From NCBI GenBank assembly GCA_036273175.1, contig DASUIE010000129.1, positions 1 to 13,662 on the forward strand: a stretch of DNA of 13,662 nucleotides, written 5' to 3'. A model generated the notes under the pieces. The model was not told the origin of the DNA. It was given only the letters and a program-made list of their open reading frames with translations, and did no database searches. The DNA comes from DATARH01 sp036273175 (GTDB lineage: Bacteria > Pseudomonadota > Alphaproteobacteria > ATCC43930 > CGMCC-115725). This document shows positions 1 through 9,906 of this stretch, piece after piece. The number at the start of each line of letters is the position of its first letter. Within the stretch, counting starts at the first letter, position 1. Position numbers and translations under genes: made by a program.

Positions 1-666
1 CTCGAACGGATCGCCGATTTCCGGCTTGTGCCGGGCGACGGCGGCGGCCACGACCGCGCGCTTGCGGTCGAGCGCGGCGCCCGCGACGCCGGTGCCGGGG
101 CCGGTCCAGTCCGCCGCCTCGCCGCCGAACAGCGCGAGGCACAACGCCGCGGCGACCGTTGTGTTGGCGATGCCCATCTCGCCGACCGCCAGCGCATCGA
201 GGCCGGGTTCCACCGCCATCATGCCGTAGGCGATCGCGCGGGCGCATTCCGCCTCGCTCATCGCCGGCGCCTCGACGATATCGGCGGTCGGCTCGTCGAG
301 GTTCATCTCGTAGACGCGCAGATCGGCATCGATGACCTTGCACAGCTGGTTCACCGCCGCGCCGCCGGCGACGAAATTCTGCACCATCTGGGCCGTCACC
401 GCCGCCGGATACGCCGAGACGCCACGCGCGGCGACGCCGTGGTTGCCGGCGAAGACCGCCGTGCGCGGATGGTCGAGCGTTGGCGGGTGACGCCCCTGCC
501 ATGTCGCCAGCCATCGCGCCAGCTCCTCGAGCCGGCCAAGCGCGCCCGGCGGCTTGGTCAACTGCCCCTCGCGCTGCGCCGCCGCCGTGCCGGCCTCGAG
601 ATCGGGGCCGGGCAGATGCGCCATCAACGCCCGTATTTCGTCGAGGCTGGCGCCGGGTTCGGGCAT
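1..666 (-). CDS. cobT: Nicotinate-nucleotide--dimethylbenzimidazole phosphoribosyltransferase CobT, 3' end missing
   Basis: CobT transfers phosphoribose from nicotinate mononucleotide to 5,6-dimethylbenzimidazole, giving alpha-ribazole 5'-phosphate, the lower ligand of B12. It is a cytosolic enzyme (called CobU in the P. denitrificans scheme). Read on the minus strand, the first 222 codons are open up to the window edge, so the C-terminal third is absent, including the family's catalytic Glu region. Family motifs visible are LTKPPGALGRLEELA at about residues 36-50, GNHGVAARGVSAYP at 74-87, and GEMGIANTT at 162-170. The ATG at 666-664 is preceded by GGAGG at suitable spacing (TAGGAGGGACC-ATG), which fixes the start. 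It diverges from cobS across 57 bp, consistent with CobT making the substrate that CobS uses. Identity is secure from the motifs; length and ending cannot be judged here. Confidence 0.96.
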   Translation of the reverse strand, partial: MPEPGASLDEIRALMAHLPGPDLEAGTAAAQREGQLTKPPGALGRLEELARWLATWQGRHPPTLDHPRTAVFAGNHGVAARGVSAYPAAVTAQMVQNFVAGGAAVNQLCKVIDADLRVYEMNLDEPTADIVEAPAMSEAECARAIAYGMMAVEPGLDALAVGEMGIANTTVAAALCLALFGGEAADWTGPGTGVAGAALDRKRAVVAAAVARHKPEIGDPFE

Positions 667-691
667 GGTCCCTCCTACGATGTCGGGGCTA

Positions 692-720
692 GGTGTAGCA
701 ACAAAACCCGGTATGGTCAG
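692..720 (-). promoter_or_regulatory. Possible promoter for cobT
   Basis: In the 57-bp gap between cobT and cobS, the minus strand carries a CTGACC element (720-715), a 17-nt spacer, and TACACC (697-692). The arrangement resembles a sigma-70-type -35/-10 pair, with 4 of 6 and 3 of 6 consensus bases. The match is weak and in a GC-rich genome could be chance. No riboswitch or operator was recognised in this gap. Confidence 0.25.
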
Positions 721-723
721 GAG

Positions 724-1479
724 ATGGACGCAAGGCGGGGCGTTTTCGCCGATTTCCTGCTGGCGACGGCGGTGCTGACGCGGCTGCCGGTCGGGGTCGC
801 GGCGGTGGGAAACGGTGCGGTGGCAAGGGCGTGCTGGGCATTCCCGCTGGTCGGCGCCGGCACCGGGTTTATCGCGGGCGCGGTCTTCTTCGCGGCCGGT
901 GCGATCGGCCTCGGCGGGTTGCCGGCCGCGGTGCTCGCGGTGCTGGCCGGGGTAGCGCTGACCGGCGCGCTGCACGAGGACGGCCTCGCCGACACCGCCG
1001 ACGGGTTGGGCGGCGGCCGCGACCGCGAGCAGAAGCTCGCGATCATGCGCGACAGCCGGGTCGGCGCCTATGGCGTCATCGCCCTTACCTTTAGCATCGG
1101 GCTGCGCTGCGCCGCGCTCTCCGCCATTGGCGACCCGATCCATGCCGGTCTCGCCCTCATCGCCGCGCACGCCGCCTCGCGCGGCTTTCTCGCTCCGGTC
1201 ATGGCGCTGCTCGACCCCGCCCGCGAGGACGGGCTGGGCGCGACGGCCGGGCGCCCCGGGCAGCCGACGGCGCTGGCCGCGGCCGCCATCGGCGCCGCGA
1301 TCGCGATCGGCTGCCTCGGGCCCGCCGGCGGCATCGCCGCGCTGGTCCTTGCCGGCGCCGGCGCGGCGGCGATAGCGGTGCTTGCCTGGCGCCAGATCGG
1401 CGGCTACACCGGCGACGTGCTCGGCGCCATCCAGCAAATCGGAGAGATCGTCATGCTGCTCGTCGCGGCGCGCCCATGA
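724..1479 (+). CDS. cobS: Adenosylcobinamide-GDP ribazoletransferase CobS (cobalamin 5'-phosphate synthase)
   Basis: CobS is the integral membrane enzyme that joins adenosylcobinamide-GDP to alpha-ribazole (or its 5'-phosphate), the last assembly step of the nucleotide loop. It is called CobV in P. denitrificans; it is not the chelatase subunit CobS. The 251-residue product has the usual family length. It shows the signature HEDGLADTADG at residues 84-94 and MRDSRVGAYG at 108-117, acidic motifs expected to bind metal and nucleotide. TRLPV lies near residue 19, as in homologues. About six hydrophobic Ala/Gly/Leu/Val-rich segments follow from residue 38, fitting a polytopic inner-membrane protein. 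The frame is open far upstream, but ATG 724 is the only sensible start. An AGGAG touches this ATG with no spacer, which is unusual. The stop overlaps the next gene by ATGA. Confidence 0.96.
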   Translation: MDARRGVFADFLLATAVLTRLPVGVAAVGNGAVARACWAFPLVGAGTGFIAGAVFFAAGAIGLGGLPAAVLAVLAGVALTGALHEDGLADTADGLGGGRDREQKLAIMRDSRVGAYGVIALTFSIGLRCAALSAIGDPIHAGLALIAAHAASRGFLAPVMALLDPAREDGLGATAGRPGQPTALAAAAIGAAIAIGCLGPAGGIAALVLAGAGAAAIAVLAWRQIGGYTGDVLGAIQQIGEIVMLLVAARP

Positions 1480-2120
1480 GCGGCGCGCAGGTCACGACCC
1501 GGTTCTGGTGGGTGCGGCATGCGCCGGTCAACCACGACGGCCGCATTTATGGGCAGAAGGACATGCCCTGCGATTGCAGCGACGCCGATGTCTTCACCGG
1601 CCTCGCCCGGCAATTGCCCAAAGGCGCCGCGTGGGTCGCGAGCAATCTGCGCCGCACCCACGAGACGGCGCGGGCGATCGTCGCCGCCGGCCATCCCGGA
1701 CCGACGGAAATCCCCGGCCCGGATTGCCCGGCGCTCCCCGAGCTCGCCGAGCAGGCCTTCGGCGAGTGGCAGGGTCTCACCTACGAGGAATTGCGCAGCC
1801 AGCGCGGCGGCGTCTTCCATCGCTTCTGGCACGCCCCGGCGCATGAGCGCGCCCCCGGCGGCGAAAGCTTTGTCGACCTGATGGCCCGCGTCTCGCACGC
1901 GATCCACCGCCTCGCCGAACAGCATCGCGGGCGCGACATCGTCGCCGTCGCGCATGGCGGCACGATCCGCGCCGCGATCGGACTGGCGCTGCGGCTCGAC
2001 CCGGAATCGTGCCTTGCCTTCACGATGGAGAATTGCGGTATCACCCGCATCGACCGCATCGAGGATAGCGGGCTTGGCAATGGCTGGCGGGTGGTGACCG
2101 TCAACCGGCCGGCATGCTGA
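1476..2120 (+). CDS. cobC: Histidine phosphatase family protein, probable alpha-ribazole-5'-phosphate phosphatase
   Basis: This 214-residue protein belongs to the phosphoglycerate mutase-like histidine phosphatase superfamily. The phosphate-accepting His is in VRHAPV (R14-H15). FGEWQGL (E97) offers the acid residue, and VAHGGTIRAAIG (H160) supplies the second His. SNLRRTHETA near residue 57 matches the conserved Arg-containing SxLxR segment. Its start overlaps the cobS stop by 4 nt, so translation is probably coupled. Next to cobS and cobT the likely job is removing the 5'-phosphate from alpha-ribazole phosphate or adenosylcobalamin 5'-phosphate. The symbol follows Salmonella; in P. denitrificans cobC is a different enzyme (threonine-phosphate decarboxylase type). 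The superfamily call is firm, while the substrate rests on gene context. It ends 4 bp from the convergent GFA gene, and no terminator is visible between them. Confidence 0.85.
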   Translation: MSGAQVTTRFWWVRHAPVNHDGRIYGQKDMPCDCSDADVFTGLARQLPKGAAWVASNLRRTHETARAIVAAGHPGPTEIPGPDCPALPELAEQAFGEWQGLTYEELRSQRGGVFHRFWHAPAHERAPGGESFVDLMARVSHAIHRLAEQHRGRDIVAVAHGGTIRAAIGLALRLDPESCLAFTMENCGITRIDRIEDSGLGNGWRVVTVNRPAC

Positions 2121-2124
2121 CCCG

Positions 2125-2535
2125 TTAGCCGCGCGGCGGCATCTTGCCGAAGCGGGGGCGGTCGCCGCCGAGCGCAACCCAAGACTGGGCGCTGTCGGTG
2201 TAGATCTCCATCTGCGGCTTGAACCAGCTCGGATCGTCGAGACTACCGACGAGCACCATCGTCACATTCGGCATCATGTCGGCGTCATCCATCACCGACG
2301 ACCCGCATTCCGCACAGAACGACCGCCTCGAAGCGGCGCCGCTGTCGCCGCGATCGACATAGGATTTGAGCGGTCCGGTCACGGTCAGCGCCGGCGTCGG
2401 CACGGCCACCACCCCGCTGAATGCGCTGCCGGTGTGCTTCTGGCAATGGGTGCAGTGGCACAATCCGACAAAGATCGGGTCGGCTTCGCCCGCATAGCGG
2501 ACCCGACCGCATAGACATCCGCCTTCGATCTTCAT
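2125..2535 (-). CDS. GFA/CENP-V-type zinc-binding protein
   Basis: This 136-residue protein has the GFA (glutathione-dependent formaldehyde-activating) domain pattern. It has CLC at residues 7-9, LCHCTHC at 25-31 and FCAEC at 73-77, supplying the seven cysteines that bind two zinc ions in the family. HTGSAFSG after the second cluster and a C-terminal WFKPQMEIYT are also typical. Many members have no proven activity, so formaldehyde or glutathione chemistry should not be assumed. The frame stays open to 2667, but ATG 2535 starts at the conserved MKIEGGCLCG and has AGGAG seven to eight bases upstream (CAGGAGACGAGC-ATG). The longer version would run into the riboswitch and adds no recognisable domain. 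The gene faces away from the riboswitch operon and towards the phosphatase gene. It has no evident link to B12 and may be a bystander. Confidence 0.88.
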   Translation of the reverse strand: MKIEGGCLCGRVRYAGEADPIFVGLCHCTHCQKHTGSAFSGVVAVPTPALTVTGPLKSYVDRGDSGAASRRSFCAECGSSVMDDADMMPNVTMVLVGSLDDPSWFKPQMEIYTDSAQSWVALGGDRPRFGKMPPRG

Positions 2536-2580
2536 GCTCGTCTCCTGTCGCAGAGCCTCAAGCAACGCCTTACGCAGAAA

Positions 2581-2610
2581 TTGCGACAACAGTGAGACGC
2601 CGCGTGCTAG
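2581..2610 (+). promoter_or_regulatory. Candidate promoter of the riboswitch operon
   Basis: TTGCGACA at 2581-2588 resembles a -35 box. GTGCTAGC at 2604-2611, about 18 nt further on, occupies the -10 position just upstream of the riboswitch aptamer (from 2620). Position supports it: a transcript starting near 2616-2620 would carry the whole aptamer. The -10 match to TATAAT is poor, so this is tentative. Confidence 0.35.
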
Positions 2611-2619
2611 CGTCGCGAC

Positions 2620-2760
2620 CGCGATGCGACAGGGAAGTCCGGTGCAAGGCCGGCGCTGCCCCCGCAACTGTAAGGGCTAGCTTCGCGGCAACCGCCACTG
2701 GGGAGACCCGGGAAGGCGCCGCAGGGCGAGGATCCCGAGCCAGGAGACCTCCGTATCGCG
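2620..2760 (+). promoter_or_regulatory. Cobalamin riboswitch
   Basis: The conserved core of the cobalamin aptamer reads clearly. AGGGAA is at 2631-2636 and CCGGTGCAAGGCCGG at 2639-2653. GCTGCCCCCGCAACTGTAAG is at 2655-2674, GCCACTG at 2694-2700 and GGGAAGGC at 2710-2717. The B12-box sequence GAGCCAGGAGACC is at 2737-2749. A closing P1 helix can be drawn between CGCGATGCG (2620-2628) and CGTATCGCG (2752-2760), nine pairs with one G-T. This RNA binds adenosylcobalamin or related corrinoids and represses downstream genes. It lies in the leader of the cobU-cobW-cobN-cobO-cobQ operon, 38 nt before the cobU start, so it should provide end-product feedback on that operon. The aptamer boundaries come from the drawn P1 helix. 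Confidence 0.96.
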
Positions 2761-2774
2761 CGGATCAACATCGA

Positions 2775-2791
2775 TTCCTCGGGCGGAGGAG
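2775..2791 (+). promoter_or_regulatory. Hairpin hiding the cobU ribosome-binding site (possible riboswitch expression platform)
   Basis: Fifteen bases after the aptamer, TCCTC (2776-2780) can pair with GAGGA (2786-2790) across a GGGCG loop, with one further T-G pair at 2775/2791. The 3' arm is part of the GGAGGAGGAG purine tract (2785-2794) that serves as the ribosome-binding site of cobU (ATG 2798). No U-tract follows, so control of translation rather than transcription termination is the simpler reading. The stem is short, and this is inference. Confidence 0.5.
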
Positions 2792-2797
2792 GAGATC

Positions 2798-3316
2798 ATG
2801 GCTGCGCTTCCTGCTGTCACCCTGGTTCTCGGCGGCGTCCGCTCGGGCAAAAGCCGCCATGCCGAGCGCCTTCTCGAAGAGGCCGCCGAGAGCGCGGCCT
2901 ATATCGCCACCGCCGAACCCGGTGACGCCGAGATGGCGGCGCGCATCGCCGCGCACCGCGAGCGGCGCGGCGGGTTTTGGCGGACCGTCGAGGCGCCGCT
3001 CGCGCTGCCGGAGACGGTCCGCGCCGAGACCCGGCCGATGCTGGTCGATTGCCTGACGCTGTGGCTGAGCAATGCGATGCTGGCCGGGCGCGACATCGAG
3101 GCCGAGACCGGCGCCCTCCTCGCCGCCCTGCGTGACGCAGAGGCTCCGGTCGTGCTCGTCGCCAACGAGGTTGGGCTCGGGCTGGTGCCGGAAACCGCGC
3201 TCGGGCGGCGCTTCCGCGACGCCGCCGGCCAGCTCAACCAGGAGGTCGCGGCGCTCGCCGACCGCGTCGTCTTCGTCGCCGCCGGTCTGCCGCTGGCGCT
3301 GAAGGGAGGCGCCTGA
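2798..3316 (+). CDS. cobU: Bifunctional adenosylcobinamide kinase / adenosylcobinamide-phosphate guanylyltransferase
   Basis: This enzyme phosphorylates adenosylcobinamide and then transfers GMP to make adenosylcobinamide-GDP, the substrate of CobS. It is called CobP in P. denitrificans. The 172-residue length is normal. The P-loop GGVRSGKS is at residues 12-19. The segment AEMAARIAAHRERR contains His53, which corresponds to the guanylylated His of the Salmonella enzyme by position in the motif. VDCLTLWLSN and the NEVGLGLVPE segment are also family hallmarks. The C-terminus ends in the usual VAGLPLALKG form. ATG 2798 has the strong GGAGGAGGAG ribosome-binding site. It is the first gene after the cobalamin riboswitch and is followed by cobW after a single base. 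Confidence 0.97.
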   Translation: MAALPAVTLVLGGVRSGKSRHAERLLEEAAESAAYIATAEPGDAEMAARIAAHRERRGGFWRTVEAPLALPETVRAETRPMLVDCLTLWLSNAMLAGRDIEAETGALLAALRDAEAPVVLVANEVGLGLVPETALGRRFRDAAGQLNQEVAALADRVVFVAAGLPLALKGGA

Positions 3317-3317
3317 G

Positions 3318-4343
3318 ATGCAGCGCATCCCGGCCACGATCGTCACCGGCTTTCTCGGCGCCGGCAAGACCAGCCTGGTGCGGCATCTGCTGTCGCAAGC
3401 CGACGGCTACCGGCTCGCCATCGTCGTCAACGAGTTCGGCGAGCTGGGCATCGACCGCGAGGTGCTGCTCGGCTGCGGCGACGAAGCCTGTAGCGAGGAC
3501 GATATCGTCGAACTCGCCAATGGCTGCCTGTGCTGCACCGTCGCCGACGAGTTCCTGCCGGCGCTGCGCCGGCTCGTCGAGCGGCCCGACCCGCCCGACC
3601 ACATCGTCATCGAAACCTCGGGCCTCGCGCTGCCGAAGCCGCTGGTCGAAGCCTTTGCCTGGCCCGAGATCCGCACCCGCACGACGGTCGACGGGGTCCT
3701 GACCGTGATCGACGCCGCCGCCCTCGCCGCCGGCCGCTTTGCCGACGATCCCGAGGCGGTGGCCCGGCAGCGCGCCGCGGACCCATCGCTCGACCACGAC
3801 AACCCGCTCGCCGAGGTCTTCGCCGACCAGCTTTCCTGCGCCGACCTGGTGATCCTCAACAAGACCGATCTGCTCGCGCCCACCGCGCTCGACGCCTTGA
3901 CCGCCGATGTCGCCGCGCAATTGCGGCAGGGGGTACGGCTGGTCGGCGCGCGCGACGGCAAGGTGCCTGTCGCGGTGGCGCTCGGCCTCGGCGCGGCGGC
4001 CGAGGACGACCTCTCGGCCCGCCCCTCGCTGCACGAGCTCGAAGGCGAGCACGACCACGACGATTTCGACAGCTTTTGCGCCGCCCGCGCGCCGGTATCC
4101 GACCCGGACGCGTTCCGCGCGCGCCTTGGCGACATCATCCGCACGCACGACATCTTGCGGATGAAGGGTTTCGTCGATGTGCCGGGACGCGATCGCCGGC
4201 TGGTCGTGCAGGCGGTCGGCGACCGGGTGCAGCATTACTACGACCGCGCCTGGCTCGCCGGCGAGCGGCGCGAGACGCGGCTCGTCGTGATCGGCAAGAG
4301 AGGGCTCGACCGCGCCGCCATCGAAGCCGCGCTGGCAGCCTAG
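3318..4343 (+). CDS. cobW: CobW, GTP-dependent metal chaperone of cobalamin synthesis
   Basis: CobW is a G3E-family P-loop GTPase thought to deliver Co(II) to the CobN-containing chelatase. The 341-residue protein has the Walker A motif GFLGAGKTS at residues 11-19. The metal-binding CLCC sits in NGCLCCTV (C70, C72, C73), and the guanine-specificity motif NKTD is at 181-184. ETSGLALPKPL supplies the family ExSG stretch. An acidic, His-containing loop HELEGEHDHDD (about 239-249, with H239, H245 and H247) adds potential metal ligands between the GTPase domain and the C-terminal CobW domain. The C-terminal domain has the typical ILRMKGFVDVPGRDRR and VQAVGDRVQHYYDRAW stretches. It starts 1 nt after cobU, and its TAG stop directly abuts the cobN ATG, fitting delivery of metal to CobN. 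Confidence 0.96.
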   Translation: MQRIPATIVTGFLGAGKTSLVRHLLSQADGYRLAIVVNEFGELGIDREVLLGCGDEACSEDDIVELANGCLCCTVADEFLPALRRLVERPDPPDHIVIETSGLALPKPLVEAFAWPEIRTRTTVDGVLTVIDAAALAAGRFADDPEAVARQRAADPSLDHDNPLAEVFADQLSCADLVILNKTDLLAPTALDALTADVAAQLRQGVRLVGARDGKVPVAVALGLGAAAEDDLSARPSLHELEGEHDHDDFDSFCAARAPVSDPDAFRARLGDIIRTHDILRMKGFVDVPGRDRRLVVQAVGDRVQHYYDRAWLAGERRETRLVVIGKRGLDRAAIEAALAA

Positions 4344-7858
<3,515 letters not shown>

Positions 7859-7862
<4 letters not shown>

Positions 7863-8467
7863 CCGAAGCCGAGCTCAACGCGGCTCACCGCGACCGCATG
7901 CAGCGGCGCCAGGCGGCCCGCGCGCGGATGCTGGCGACCAAGACCGAGGAGCGCGGCCTGCTGATCGTCCATACCGGCGCCGGCAAGGGCAAATCGACCG
8001 CGGCGTTCGGCATGGTGCTGCGCTGCCTCGGCCACGGCATGCGGGTCGGCATCGTGCAGTTCGTCAAGGGCGTGTGGCAGACCGGCGAGCGCGACGTGCT
8101 GGCGCGCTTCCCCGACCTCGTGACCTGCCGGGCGATGGGCGAAGGCTTTACCTGGGACACGCAGGACCGCGCCCGCGACATCGCCGCCGCCCGCGCCGCC
8201 TGGGAGGTCGCGCGCGGGATGATCGCCGATCCGTCGTATCGGCTGGTGCTACTCGACGAGCTCAACATCGTGCTGCGCTACGACTACCTGCCGCGCGACG
8301 AAGTCGTCGCCGCGCTCACGGCCAAGCCGCGCGACCTCCACGTGATCGTCACCGGCCGCAACGCCCCGCCGGAGCTGGTCGAGGCGGCAGACCTCGTCAC
8401 CGAAATGACGCTGGTCAAGCATCCGTTCCGCGCCGGGGTCAAGGCGCAGGCGGGGATCGAGTTTTGA
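7859..8467 (+). CDS. cobO: Corrinoid adenosyltransferase CobO
   Basis: CobO transfers the 5'-deoxyadenosyl group of ATP to the reduced cobalt of the corrin ring (cobyrinic a,c-diamide and later intermediates), forming the Co-C bond. The 202-residue length fits the CobA/CobO/BtuR family. It has an Arg/Ala-rich N-terminal helix, the inverted P-loop HTGAGKGKST at residues 38-47, and IVQFVKGVWQTGE at about 64-76. A Walker B-like LLDELNIVLRYDYL includes D133-E134. VIVTGRNAPPEL and the C-terminal HPFRAGVKAQAGIEF are typical of the CobO type. It overlaps the cobN stop by 4 nt, and its own TGA overlaps the proposed TTG start of cobQ. Confidence 0.97.
8452..8466 (+). promoter_or_regulatory. Ribosome-binding site and TTG start of cobQ
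   Basis: GGGG at 8452-8455 lies eight bases before TTG 8464-8466, whose last two bases are shared with the cobO stop TGA (8465-8467). The only in-frame ATG nearby (8482) has no purine tract upstream and would remove the first six residues. CobQ homologues usually start several residues before the conserved MxQGxxSDxGKS, so the TTG is preferred. Confidence 0.6.
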
Positions 8468-9906
8468 CCGCCTCGGCTCTGATGATCCAGGGCGCCGGCT
8501 CGGATGTCGGGAAGTCGCTGATCGTCGCCGGGATGTGTCGCGCGTTTACCCGGCGCGGGCTCAGGGTGCGGCCATTCAAGCCGCAGAACATGTCGACCAA
8601 TGCCGCCGTCACCGCGGATGGCGGCGAGATCGGCCGCGCGCAGGCCTTGCAGGCGCGCGCCTGCGGGATCGCCGCGACCGCCGACATGAACCCGGTGCTG
8701 CTGAAGCCGCAGGCCTGCGGATCGGCGCAAATCGTCGTAGGCGGCAAGGTCGCGGGCAGCGCCACGGCGCGGGAGTATCGGACAACGGCGCCAAGCCTGA
8801 TGCCGAAGGTCCTGGCCGCATTCCACCGGCTCGCCAAGGACGCCGATCTCGTGCTCGTCGAAGGCGCCGGCAGCCCGGCCGAAATCAACCTACGCGCCGG
8901 CGACATCGCCAATATGGGGTTCGCCGCGGCCGCCGATTTGCCGGTCGTCCTGGTCGGCGACATCGAGCGCGGCGGCGTCATCGCCCAGCTCGTCGGCACG
9001 GTCGCGCTGCTGCCGGAGGCGGAGCGCGCCCGCCTCGCCGGCTATGTCATCAACAAGTTTCGCGGCGATGCGAGCCTGTTCGACGGCGGCATCGCGGCGA
9101 TCGGCGAACGCACCGGGCTCGCATGCCTTGGCGTCGTGCCGTGGTTCGAGGCCGCCTCGCACTTGCCGGCGGAAGATTCGATGGCGCTCGCCCGCCCGCA
9201 TAGGCGCGGCTCCGGCGTCAAGATCGCCGTTCCGCTGCTGCCGCACATCGCCAATTTCGACGACCTCGACCCGCTCAAGGCCGAACCGGGGGTCGAGCTG
9301 GTGCTGGTGCGGCCGGGCGCCCCGCTGCCGCGCGACGCCGCCCTTGTCATCCTGCCCGGGTCGAAGGCAACGCTCGCCGACCTCGCCGCGCTGAGGCGCG
9401 AAGGTTGGGACATCGACATCCTCGCCCATGCCCGGCAAGGCGGAGCGGTGCTCGGCTTGTGCGGCGGGTTCCAGATGCTCGGCCGCACCATCGCCGATCC
9501 CGAGGGCCGGGAAGGCCCGCCGGGCGAGGCGCGCGGGCTGGGCCTGCTCGGCGTCGATACCGTGCTCGGCGGCGACAAGCGGCTGGCCCCGGCCGAGGGG
9601 CACGACATCGCCAGCGGCGCGCCGGTGCGCGGCTACGAGATGCATCTCGGCGAGACCACCCCGGCCTCCCGTCCGATGGTTAGACTGGCATCCGGCGATG
9701 ACGGCGCGGTCGAGGGGAATGTCTGCGGCACTTATCTGCACGGGCTTTTCGCCGGCGACGAATTCCGCGCCGCCCTTCTCGCCCGGCTCGGCGGGGCCTC
9801 GGACGGCGGCGCCTACGAGGCGCGGGTCGAGGCGGTGCTCGACGCGCTGGCCGACCACCTCGAGGCGCATCTCGACCTCGATACGCTGCTCAGTCGAGCA
9901 CGCTGA
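8464..9906 (+). CDS. cobQ: Cobyric acid synthase CobQ
   Basis: CobQ uses glutamine and ATP to amidate the b, d, e and g carboxyl groups of adenosylcobyrinic acid a,c-diamide, giving adenosylcobyric acid. The product is 480 residues from the TTG start, or 474 from ATG 8482. The N-terminal dethiobiotin-synthetase-like ATPase domain has MIQGAGSDVGKS at about residues 7-18. It continues with RPFKPQNMSTNAAVTADGGE, the VEGAGSPAEINL stretch, and GDIERGGVIAQLVGT. The C-terminal class I glutamine amidotransferase domain has the nucleophile Cys333 in GLCGGFQMLG, and GYEMHLGET. The catalytic His426 lies in GTYLHGLF. It is the last gene of the riboswitch operon. Its 3' end overlaps the convergent cbiB by 17 bp, leaving no room for a separate terminator. 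Confidence 0.97.
   Translation: MTASALMIQGAGSDVGKSLIVAGMCRAFTRRGLRVRPFKPQNMSTNAAVTADGGEIGRAQALQARACGIAATADMNPVLLKPQACGSAQIVVGGKVAGSATAREYRTTAPSLMPKVLAAFHRLAKDADLVLVEGAGSPAEINLRAGDIANMGFAAAADLPVVLVGDIERGGVIAQLVGTVALLPEAERARLAGYVINKFRGDASLFDGGIAAIGERTGLACLGVVPWFEAASHLPAEDSMALARPHRRGSGVKIAVPLLPHIANFDDLDPLKAEPGVELVLVRPGAPLPRDAALVILPGSKATLADLAALRREGWDIDILAHARQGGAVLGLCGGFQMLGRTIADPEGREGPPGEARGLGLLGVDTVLGGDKRLAPAEGHDIASGAPVRGYEMHLGETTPASRPMVRLASGDDGAVEGNVCGTYLHGLFAGDEFRAALLARLGGASDGGAYEARVEAVLDALADHLEAHLDLDTLLSRAR

Noticed and set aside
28..723. Upstream extension of the cobS frame
   Set aside because: It runs antisense through cobT, is Arg/Ala-rich, and has no CobS homology before residue Met at 724.
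2536..2667. N-terminal extension of the GFA protein (start at 2667)
   Set aside because: The extension overlaps the riboswitch and has no family match. ATG 2535 has a good ribosome-binding site and begins at the conserved GFA N-terminus.
2795..2797. Intrinsic terminator after the riboswitch
   Set aside because: No GC hairpin followed by a T-tract is present between 2760 and 2798. Translational control fits better.
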